A stretch of 13,494 nucleotides of DNA from Gemmatimonadota bacterium (GTDB lineage Bacteria; Gemmatimonadota; Gemmatimonadetes; Longimicrobiales; Longimicrobiaceae). Position 1 is the stretch's first letter, and each line of letters opens with the position of its first letter. Of this stretch, positions 1 to 8,400 are shown piece after piece. The notes below the pieces were generated by a model, which was not told where the DNA came from, did not search any database, and saw only the letters and a program-made list of their open reading frames with translations. The position numbers and the translations under genes were made by a program. Location of the stretch: the NCBI GenBank assembly GCA_019348475.1, contig JAHWJJ010000062.1, positions 1 through 13,494 on the forward strand, in the 5' to 3' direction.

Positions 1-3000
1 TCGGCGGATTCACGAGCGTGACCCCCATCCGCTCCACCGCGTCGGCCAACTCACCCGCGCTCCACACCCGCGGATCGCGCAGGGCGACGGACGCGCCGGC
101 GGCGAGCGGCGCCAGCACCTGCTCCAGCGAGGGATCGAAGCTGAGCGCCGCGAACGCGAGCACGCGGTCCGCCGGCGTGAGCCCGTACCGCCGCGCCGCG
201 GAGGCCAGGTGCGCCGCCCCCGCGCCGTGCGGAATGCCGACGCCCTTGGGCGTGCCGGTGGAGCCGGAGGTGTAGAGGACGTACGCCAGGGAACGCGGAT
301 TGACCGGCGGCCGAGGCGTGTCCGCCTCCGGCGCGAGAGGAGCGCTCTCGATCGGCAGGACGGGGAGCGCCGTCGCGGGCAGGTGGCCGTGCAGGTGCGG
401 CTCGATGAGGACGGCGACAGCACCCGCGTCCTCCAGCATCCACGCCAGTCGGGCCGGGGGGAGCGCCGGGTCCAGCGGCAGGTACGCGCCGCCCGCCTTC
501 ATCACCCCCAGCATCGCCGCGACGGCCGCGGGCGAGTGCTCCGCCAGCACGGCGACCGGGGCGTCCAGCCCCGCGCCGAACGCCAGCAGCCGCCGCGCGA
601 CCGAGGAGGCGCGCGCGTCCAGCTCCCGGTACGTCATCTCCCCGCCGGACCAGACCAGCGCCGTCGCGTTCGGAGCGCGCGCGGCCTGCGCCTCGAAGAG
701 CGAATGGATCGAGACGTCCAGCGCGGGCATCTCCGCGCCCCGCCCCAGCTCCAGCGCGCGCGCCCGCTCCGCGTCCTCCATCAGCGGCAGCGCGCCCACG
801 GGCGTTTCCGGCGCGGCGGCGGCGGCGCGCAAAAGGACGGCGAAGTGCCCCATCATCCGCTCGATGGTCACCGCGTCCCAGAGCGACGTGGCATACTCCG
901 CCAGGCCGCGCAGCTCGTCGCCGTGCTCCTCCAGCTGCACCGTCAGGTCTACCCGCGCCGTGCCTCCGGCGTCCGGAAGGGCGCGCACGGCGACGCTGTC
1001 CAGGTGCAGATCCTCCGCCGGCGCGTTCAGCAGGCCGAACATCACCTGGAAGACGGGCGCGTGGCCCAGCGAGCGTTCCACGCCCAGCTCCTGCACCAGC
1101 TCTTCGAACGGCACGTCCTGGTGCGCGTACGCCTGCAGCGTCCCCTCGCGCACGCGCGCCAGCAGCGCCCGGAACGCGGGATCGCCGGACACGTCCGTCC
1201 GCATGGCCAGCGAGTTGACGAAGAGGCCGACCAGCCCCTCCACCTCCGGCAATCCGCGACCCGCCACCGGCGAGCCGACCACGACGTCCGTCTGCCCGCT
1301 CCACCGGTGCAGCACGGCGCTCCACGCGGCCAGCAGCACCATGTACAGCGTGGCCCCCTCCCGGCGCGCCAGCTCCCGCGCCGCACGCGCCACGTCGGGC
1401 GCGATGACGAAGGGGTGCGCGGCGCCGCGCGCGTCCGCCTCGGCCGGGCGCGGGCGGTCGTACGGCAACTCCAGCAGGGCGGGCGCGCCGGCCAGCCGCT
1501 CGCGCCAGAACGCCCGCTCCCGCTGGACGGCCTCCCCGTTCAGCCAGGCGCGCTGCCAGAGCGCGTAGTCCGCGTACTGCACCGGCAGCTCCGCGAGCGG
1601 CGCCTCTTCGCCCCCCGCAAAGGCGCGGTACGACAACGTCAGCTCGCGCATCATCACGCCCCACGACCAGCCGTCGGCGGCGACGTGGTGCACGTTCAAC
1701 AGCAGCACGTGCCGCAACGGGGCGATCCGCAGGAGACGCGCGCGGAGCGGCAAGTCGCGGCGCAGGTCGAACGGGGCGCGCGCGTCCGCCGCGGCCCGCG
1801 CATTCACCTCGTCTTCCGCCACGTCGTCCACGGGGAGGACGAAGCGCGGGGGCGCAAGGACGTCCTGCACGGGCTGGCCGTCCACCTCGGGGTAGCGCGT
1901 GCGCAGCACCTCGTGGCGGGCCAGCAGCGCCTCGAACGCGCGGCGCAGCGCCTCCACGTTCAGCGGGCCGTCCAGCGCCAGCGCCTCGGCCATGTTGTAG
2001 GCGCCGGACGCGGGCGACATCCGCTGCAGGAACCACATCCGCTCCTGGGCAAAACTGAGCGGTACCGGCCCGCCACGCTCCACACGCACCAGCGGCGGGC
2101 CTTCCACCGCCACCGCCCCGCCCAGCCGCTCCGCCAGCGCGCGGACGGTGGGCGCCTCGAAGAGCGCGCGGAGCGGCAGCTCCACGCCCAGCTCGCGCCG
2201 CACGCGCGAGAGCACCTGGGTGGCCAGAATGGAGTGGCCGCCCAGCTCGAAGAAGTCGTCCTCCAGCCCGACGGATTCGCGCCGCAGCACCTCGCGCCAG
2301 ATCCCGGCCAGCGCCTGCTCCTGCGGGGTGCGCGGCGCGACGAAGGTGCGCGCCTCCGGCTGCGCGTCGCGCGCGGGGAGGGCGCGGCGGTCCACCTTTC
2401 CGCTGGGGGTAAGCGGGAACGCGTCCAGCGCGACGAACGCGGCGGGGACCATGTACTCCGGCAGCCGCGCGCGCAGGAACGCGCGCAGCTCCGTGCCCGC
2501 GGGCGGCGCATCCGGATCGCGCGGAACGACGTACGCCAGCAGCCGCGCGTCCCCGGCTTCCTCGCGCACCAGCGCGGCCGCGGCGCCCACGCCGGGATGC
2601 GCGCGCAGGGCGGCCTCGATCTCCCCCAGCTCGATGCGGAAGCCGCGCAGCTTCACCTGAAAGTCCACGCGCCCCAGAAAGTCCAGCGCGCCGTCCGTCC
2701 GCCGGCGCACGCGGTCGCCGGTGCGGTACAGGCGGTTTCCGGCCGCGCCGAACGGGTCCGGAACGAACCGCTCCGCCGTCAGCGCCGGCCGGTGCAGGTA
2801 GCCGCGCGTCACCCCGGCGCCGCCGATGAACAGCTCGCCCGGCACGCCCAGCGGCGCCGGGTGCCCGGCCGGGTCCAGCACGTACAGCGTGGTGTTGGCG
2901 ACCGGCTCGCCCAGCGGGATCGCGCCCTCCGCGGGGACGCGCACGGACGTCGACCAGACCGTCGTCTCCGTGGGACCGTACAGGTTCCACACCTCCGCGC

Positions 3001-5416
3001 CCGCGCTCAGGAGCGCGTCCGCGACGGTGCGCGGCAGCGCCTCGCCGCCGGAGAGAACGCGCATCCCGGTGCGCGGCGCCCACCCGGAGGCGAGGAGCAT
3101 CGCCCAGGTCGCGGGCGTCGCCTGCATGACCGTCGCGCCGCTGGGGGCGAGGAGCGCGCCCAGCAGCGCAGGGTCGGCGGCCTGCTCGCGCGTGGCCACG
3201 ACGGCGCGCGCGCCAAGGGACAGCGGAAGGAACAGCTCCAGGACGGAGATGTCGAATGCGATCGTCGTCACCGCCAGCAGCACGTCGTCCGCGCGGATGC
3301 CGGGCGCCTCCGCCATCGCGCGGAGGAAGTTGCAGGCGCCGCCGTGCGGCACCATCACCCCCTTGGGGCGCCCCGTCGATCCGGAGGTGTAGATGACGTA
3401 CGCCAGGTCGTCCGGCCCAACGTCGGCATCGCCCGCATCGACCGAATCGACCGGATACGCGGAATGCACCGGATCCACCGAATCCGCCGAACCCACCGAG
3501 TCCGCGGTATCCACCGGTTGTGCCGGGGCGATCTCGTCCAGGAGGATGCGGTCGATGCGGGACGCCGGGAGCTTCGCGTCCAGCGCGCGCTCGGTGAGGA
3601 GAAGGTGCGCGCCGGAGTCCTCCAGCATGTACGCCAGCCGCTCCACCGGATATTCCGGATCGAGCGGGAGATACGCGGCCCCGGCCCGCACCACGCCCAG
3701 CAGCGCGGCCACCATCCGCGCCGAGCGCTCCACGCCCACGGCGACGATGCTTCCCCGCCCCGCCCCCCGCGCCCGCAGCGCCGCCGCCACGCCCGCCGAG
3801 AGCGCGTCCAGCTGCGCGTAGGTCAGCGCGCCCTCCGCGCCCTCCACGGCGAGCGCGTCCGGGGTCCGCGCCGCCTGGTCGATGAACAGCCGGTGCAGCG
3901 GCGCGAAGGGCCAGTCGCGCGCGGTCGCGTTCCACCGCTCCACTACGTCCGCGCGCTCGTCCGCGTCCAGCAGCTCCAGACGCGACACGAGCGCGTCCGG
4001 CCGGCCGGCGCCGTCCCACAGCAGGCGCTTGAGGTGCGCCACCATCCGGCCGACGGTGGCGTGGTCGAACAGGTCCGCCGCGTACTCCACCTCCACCCGC
4101 AGCCCGCCGCCGTCCTCCTCCTCGTACAGGTCGAAGGCCAGGTCGAAGCGGGCGGTGTCGTACTCCACCTGCAGCGGCGCGATCTCGATCCCCGCCAGCC
4201 GCTCCGCCTCGGCGCGGGTGTTCTGCAGCATCAGCGACACCTGGAACACCGGGTTGCGGCTCAGGTCGCGGGGGATGCGCAGCTCCTCGACGATCCGGTC
4301 GAAGGGGAGGTCCTGGTGGTCGAACGCGGCCAGCGTGGCCGCCTTTTCGCGCCGGACGAGCGCGCGGAAGGTGTCGTCCGCGCGCACGGAGCCGCGCAGC
4401 GGAAGCGTGTTGACGAAGAAGCCGATCAGCCCCTCCACCTCGCTGCGCGTGCGCCCCGCCACGGGCGCGCCGATCGCGACCTCCTCCTGGCCTGACCAGC
4501 GGGCAAGGACCGCGCGCAGCCCCGCCAGCAGCACGGCAAAGGGGGTGGTCCCCTCCGCCTGCGCCAGCGCGCGGATGCGCGAGGCCAGCGCCGGCTCCAG
4601 GTGATCGCGCCAGACGCGCCCGCGGTGGCGCTCGGCCGGCGGACGCGGACGGTCCGTGGGCAGCTCCAGCGCGGGCGGGGCGCCGGCCAGCGCGCCGCGC
4701 CAGAACGCCCGCTGCTTCGCCAGCGTCTCACCCACCAGGTGCTCCCGCTGCCAGAGCGCGTAATCCGCGTACTGCACGGGGAGCGCGGGGAGCGGATCCG
4801 GCGCTCCGGTCCGGAACGCCGCGTAGAGCGCGCCGAGCTCGCGCGCCAGGATCCCGAGGCTCCACCCGTCGGCGACCACGTGGTGGATGGCCAGCAGCAG
4901 CACGTGCTCGTCCGCGGCGAGGCGCAGGAGGCGCGCGCGGAAGAGCGGCCCCGCCACCAGGTCGAACGGCGTCGCGGCGTCTTCCTGCGCCCGCGCCTGG
5001 ACCACCCGCTCCCGCTCCCCGCCCGCCAGCGCCGACAGGTCCTCGACCGGCAGCGGCGTGGGCGCAAACGGGTGGATCACCTGCACCGGCGCGCCGTCCG
5101 GGCCCTCGGTGAACGTCGTCCGCAGCGACTCGTGGCGCGCGCGCAACGCGTCCAGGGCGCGCTCCAGCGCAGCCACGTCCAGCACGCCGCACAGCCGGAG
5201 CGGGCGGAGGAGGTTGAACGCGGTGCTCCCGGGGTCCAGCCGGTCCAGCACCCACAGCCGCTGCTGGCTGAAGGAGAGCGGCAGCGGCGCGCCACCGCGG
5301 GGACGCGGCGCCAGCACGGGGCCGGCGGCCTGCGCGCGCTGCATCTGCATCCGCAGCTCGAGCAGGCGGCGCTTTTCCGGGGAAAGGCCGGCCAGGCGGC
5401 CCCGCACGTCCGTCAT
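1..5416 (-). CDS. Non-ribosomal peptide synthetase, C-A-T-C-A..., 3' end beyond the window
   Basis: Second NRPS of the line; 1805 residues are visible and no stop is reached. It begins MTDVRGRLAG with a helical pre-condensation segment (LSPEKRRLLELR). Condensation domain 1 follows, with SFSQQRLW near residue 46 and HHVVADG with His178, His179 and Asp183. Adenylation domain 1 has YVIYTSGSTG from 673, NLYGPTETT, YRTGDR and the A10 lysine near 1007 (SGKVDRRALP). The carrier domain has its phosphopantetheine serine at about 1062 (ELGGHSILA). Condensation domain 2 has HHVAADG with His1243, His1244 and Asp1248. Adenylation domain 2 has YVLYTSGSTG from 1712 and is cut after its LSFDPSLEQ region. Codons at positions 5416, 3400, 2398, 1690 and 283 share one frame, so there is no net frameshift. 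The A1 code reads DILQLGLVWK, one conservative change from the known glycine code. The start overlaps the previous stop. An in-frame tandem repeat interrupts A1 before its A3 motif. Release must occur elsewhere. Confidence 0.96.
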   Translation of the reverse strand, partial: MTDVRGRLAGLSPEKRRLLELRMQMQRAQAAGPVLAPRPRGGAPLPLSFSQQRLWVLDRLDPGSTAFNLLRPLRLCGVLDVAALERALDALRARHESLRTTFTEGPDGAPVQVIHPFAPTPLPVEDLSALAGGERERVVQARAQEDAATPFDLVAGPLFRARLLRLAADEHVLLLAIHHVVADGWSLGILARELGALYAAFRTGAPDPLPALPVQYADYALWQREHLVGETLAKQRAFWRGALAGAPPALELPTDRPRPPAERHRGRVWRDHLEPALASRIRALAQAEGTTPFAVLLAGLRAVLARWSGQEEVAIGAPVAGRTRSEVEGLIGFFVNTLPLRGSVRADDTFRALVRREKAATLAAFDHQDLPFDRIVEELRIPRDLSRNPVFQVSLMLQNTRAEAERLAGIEIAPLQVEYDTARFDLAFDLYEEEDGGGLRVEVEYAADLFDHATVGRMVAHLKRLLWDGAGRPDALVSRLELLDADERADVVERWNATARDWPFAPLHRLFIDQAARTPDALAVEGAEGALTYAQLDALSAGVAAALRARGAGRGSIVAVGVERSARMVAALLGVVRAGAAYLPLDPEYPVERLAYMLEDSGAHLLLTERALDAKLPASRIDRILLDEIAPAQPVDTADSVGSADSVDPVHSAYPVDSVDAGDADVGPDDLAYVIYTSGSTGRPKGVMVPHGGACNFLRAMAEAPGIRADDVLLAVTTIAFDISVLELFLPLSLGARAVVATREQAADPALLGALLAPSGATVMQATPATWAMLLASGWAPRTGMRVLSGGEALPRTVADALLSAGAEVWNLYGPTETTVWSTSVRVPAEGAIPLGEPVANTTLYVLDPAGHPAPLGVPGELFIGGAGVTRGYLHRPALTAERFVPDPFGAAGNRLYRTGDRVRRRTDGALDFLGRVDFQVKLRGFRIELGEIEAALRAHPGVGAAAALVREEAGDARLLAYVVPRDPDAPPAGTELRAFLRARLPEYMVPAAFVALDAFPLTPSGKVDRRALPARDAQPEARTFVAPRTPQEQALAGIWREVLRRESVGLEDDFFELGGHSILATQVLSRVRRELGVELPLRALFEAPTVRALAERLGGAVAVEGPPLVRVERGGPVPLSFAQERMWFLQRMSPASGAYNMAEALALDGPLNVEALRRAFEALLARHEVLRTRYPEVDGQPVQDVLAPPRFVLPVDDVAEDEVNARAAADARAPFDLRRDLPLRARLLRIAPLRHVLLLNVHHVAADGWSWGVMMRELTLSYRAFAGGEEAPLAELPVQYADYALWQRAWLNGEAVQRERAFWRERLAGAPALLELPYDRPRPAEADARGAAHPFVIAPDVARAARELARREGATLYMVLLAAWSAVLHRWSGQTDVVVGSPVAGRGLPEVEGLVGLFVNSLAMRTDVSGDPAFRALLARVREGTLQAYAHQDVPFEELVQELGVERSLGHAPVFQVMFGLLNAPAEDLHLDSVAVRALPDAGGTARVDLTVQLEEHGDELRGLAEYATSLWDAVTIERMMGHFAVLLRAAAAAPETPVGALPLMEDAERARALELGRGAEMPALDVSIHSLFEAQAARAPNATALVWSGGEMTYRELDARASSVARRLLAFGAGLDAPVAVLAEHSPAAVAAMLGVMKAGGAYLPLDPALPPARLAWMLEDAGAVAVLIEPHLHGHLPATALPVLPIESAPLAPEADTPRPPVNPRSLAYVLYTSGSTGTPKGVGIPHGAGAAHLASAARRYGLTPADRVLAFAALSFDPSLEQVLAPLAAGASVALRDPRVWSAGELADAVERMGVTLVNPP
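3428..3517 (-). repeat. Ten degenerate in-frame 9-bp repeats inside an adenylation domain
   Basis: Read on the minus strand from 3517 to 3428, the sequence divides into ten 9-nt units resembling TCGGTGGAT or CCGGTCGAT. They are exactly in the NRPS frame. They encode tripeptides of the type PVD, TAD, SVG, SAD, SVD, PVH, SAY, PVD, SVD and AGD, residues 634-663 of the downstream NRPS. The run sits shortly before the A3 phosphate-binding loop at residue 673, where an A domain usually has a short variable loop. The units have diverged, so the expansion is not recent, and its acidic Ser/Pro-rich product is probably a flexible surface loop. Confidence 0.85.
5413..5416 (-). promoter_or_regulatory. 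ATGA stop/start overlap coupling the two NRPS genes
   Basis: On the minus strand the bases ATGA contain both the ATG of the downstream NRPS (5416-5414) and the TGA of the upstream NRPS (5415-5413). This arrangement normally indicates one transcript with translational coupling, which keeps the two interacting synthetases in similar amounts. The upstream bases are G-rich but lack a strong Shine-Dalgarno, in keeping with coupled re-initiation. Confidence 0.9.
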
Positions 5417-8400
5417 CGCCCGCCCCCGCCAGCCATCGCGCCCTCCGCCTCCAGCAGCGCCAGCACCTGCTCGTCCGAAAGCGCGTCCAGGTCGTCCAGC
5501 ACCGCCGCCATCGCCTCGAGCCGCGCCCCCTCCACCGCCGCCGCCAGCTCCGCCAGCGTGGGCGCCTCGAAGACGGCGGCCAGGGGCAGTTCCACGCCCA
5601 GCGCTTCGCGCACCCGCGTCACCACCTGCGTGGCGAGCAGGGAGTGCCCGCCCAGGTCGAAGAAGCTGTCGTTCAGGTACACGCGGTCGGCGCGCAGCAC
5701 CTCGGTCCACACCGCCGCCAGCGCGCGCTCCACCTCGGTGCGCGGCTCCGCGGCGGCCGCGTCTTCGCGGCGGACGGGGGGCGCGGGAAGGGCGCGGCGG
5801 TCCACCTTTCCGTTCTCGGTCAGCGGGAGCGCATCCATCACCACCACCGCCGAGGGGAGCATGTACGCGGGAAGCTGCGCCCGCAGACCCTCGCGCAGGG
5901 CAAGCGCGAGCGCATCCGCATGCCCGCCCGCCCCCGCCGCCGGGACCACGTACGCGGCCAGCCGCCGGTCGCCGGGGGCGTCCTCGCGCACCAGCACCAC
6001 GCAATCCCCCACGCGCCGGTCGCGGTGCAGCGCGGCCTCCACCTCCCCCGGCTCGACGCGGTAGCCGCGGATCTTCACCTGCCGGTCGATGCGGCCCAGG
6101 AACTCCAGCGTGCCATCCGGGCGCCAGCGCACCCGGTCGCCCGTGGCGTAGAGGCGCGCCCCCGGGGTGTCGGAGAAGGGATGGGGAACGAAGCGGGACG
6201 CGGTGAGCGCGGGCGCGCCCAGGTAGCCGCGCGCCAGCCCTTGGCCGCCGACGTACAGCTCGCCGGGCACGTCCACGGGGGCGGGGCGCAGGTGCGCGTC
6301 CAGCACGTACGCCGTGCTGCCGGCCACCGGCCGACCGATGGGGATGGAGGCCCGCTCGGCGTCGTCCGCGCGGACCGGGTGGCAGCAGGAGAAGGTCGTG
6401 TTCTCCGTCGGCCCGTAGCCGTTGACCAGGCGCAGCTCCGGGTGCACCCGCAGCACCCCGCGCACGTGGGGGACCGACAGGACGTCGCCGCCGGCCAGCA
6501 GCTGCCGCAGCCCGCGGAGCGCGGCGGGGTGGGCGTCCACCACCTGGTGAAAGAGCCCCGCCGTAAGCCAGGCGCTGGTCACCCCGTGGCGGGCGATGAA
6601 CCCGCCCAGCGCCTCGGGCGCCGGCATCCCGGGGGGATGGATGGCGACGCGGCCGCCGTTCAGCAGCGGGCCCCACAGCTCCAGCGTCGACGCGTCGAAG
6701 GCGACCGGCGCCAGCTGCAGCCACACCTCGTCCGCCCCGAAGCGCGCGTAGTCGGCGCCGCGCACCAGGCGCAGCACGGCGCGGTGGGGGACGACGACGC
6801 CCTTGGGACGGCCGGTGGAGCCGGAGGTGTAGACGACGTACGCCGCGCCGTCCGGCCCGGGATCCACCGGCGCGTCCTCCGCCGCTTCCGCCGCGCCCGC
6901 GTCCGCCTCGGCCTCCGTCTCCGCGTCCGCGACGACGACGCGCAACCCCAGCTCCGGCGGGACCGCATCCGCCAGCCGGGGCTGCGCCAGGCCCACGCGC
7001 GCGCCGCAGTCCGCGAGCATCATCTCCACGCGGCCGCGCGGGTACTGCGGATTCACGGGGACGTACGCGCCGCCGGCCTTCAAGACCGCCAGCACGGCCA
7101 CCACCAGCTCCGGGGAGCGGTCCATCACCAGCGCGACGGGGTGGTCCGCGCGCACGCCCAGCGCCCGCAGGCGCCCGGCGAGACGCGACGAGCGCGCGTG
7201 CAGCTCGCCGTACGTCATCGTCCCCCCGTCCCAGGACAGGGCCACGCGCGACGGATCGCCCTCCGCCACCTGCGCGAAGGCGCCGTGGACCGTCGCGTCG
7301 TGCGGAACCACGCGCGCGGCGCCGCTCCAGCGCTCCACCAGCGTCAGTCGCTCGGCGGCATCCACCAGCTCCGCGTGCGAGGCGGGACGGTCCGGATCGG
7401 CCGCGGCGCCCTCCAGCAGGTGCAGGAACAGCCGCACCATGCGGTCCGCCGCCTGCGGCTCCCACAGGTCCGTGGCGTACTCCAGCCGCCCGCGCAGCCG
7501 CTCGCCCTGCTCCTCCATCTCCAGGAACAGGTCGAACTTGCTGGTGCCGCTGTCCACCTCTTCCAGCCGCAGGGTGAGCCCGGGAAGGCGCGCCGGCTCC
7601 GCGGGCACGCTCTGCAGCGCGAAGGCGACCTGGAAGAGCGGGTTGTGGCTCAGGGTGCGGTCGGGGCGGATCGCCTCCACCACGCGCTCGAAGGGGAGGT
7701 CCTGGTGCGCGTACGCCTGCAGCGTGGTCTCGCGCACGCGGGCGATCAGCGCGCGGAAGGTGGGGTCGCCGCTCAGCTCGGTCCGCAGCGCCATCGTGTT
7801 GACGAAGAAGCCGATCAGCCCCTCCACCTCGCCGCGCATCCGCCCCGCGATCGGCGAGCCCACCACCACGTCGTCGCGGCCGGAGAGGCGGTGGATCAGC
7901 AGGTCGAACCCGGCCAGCAGCACCATGAACAGGGTGGAATCCGTCTCCCGCGCCAGCGCGCGCAGCCGGGCGGCCAGGGCGGGGCGCACCTCGAACCCCC
8001 GGCTTTCGCCGCGGTGGCTCTGCACGGCGGGGCGGGGGCGGTCGGTGGGCAGTTCCAGGACGGCGGGCGCCCCGGCCAGCCGCCCGCGCCAGTACGCCAG
8101 CTGCTCGTCCAGCGCGCCGCCGTCCATCCACTCCCGCTGCCACTCCGCGATGTCCGCGTACTGCAGCGGCAGCTCCGGCAGCGGGGACGGCTCGCCCGCC
8201 CGGAACGCCGCGTAGAGGGCGGAGAGCTCGCGAACAAGGAGGCCGATGGACCACCCGTCGCCCGCCACGTGGTGCAGGTTCAGGACGAGCGTGTGCTCCG
8301 CCTCGCCGGTGCGGACCAGCAGCGCGCGCAGCATCGGGTCCCGCCGCAGGTCGAACGGGTGCTCGGCCTCGTCCGCGGCCAGCCGCAGCACCTCGCCCCG

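Noticed and set aside
51..4019. Minus-strand frame of 1322 codons in a different register from the NRPS
   Set aside because: It is Arg/Gly/Ala-rich with no NRPS motifs, whereas all motifs here fall in the frame starting at 5416.
209..4495. Plus-strand open frame of 1428 codons antisense to the downstream NRPS
   Set aside because: It is rich in Arg, Gln, His and Val with no domain, and mirrors a well-supported NRPS frame. Such echoes are normal in very GC-rich genes.
1..5416. Suspicion that the downstream NRPS is frameshifted, because no closed frame spans it
   Set aside because: Motif codons at 5416, 4885, 3400, 2398, 2233, 1690 and 283 share one frame. The gene simply lacks a stop inside the window.
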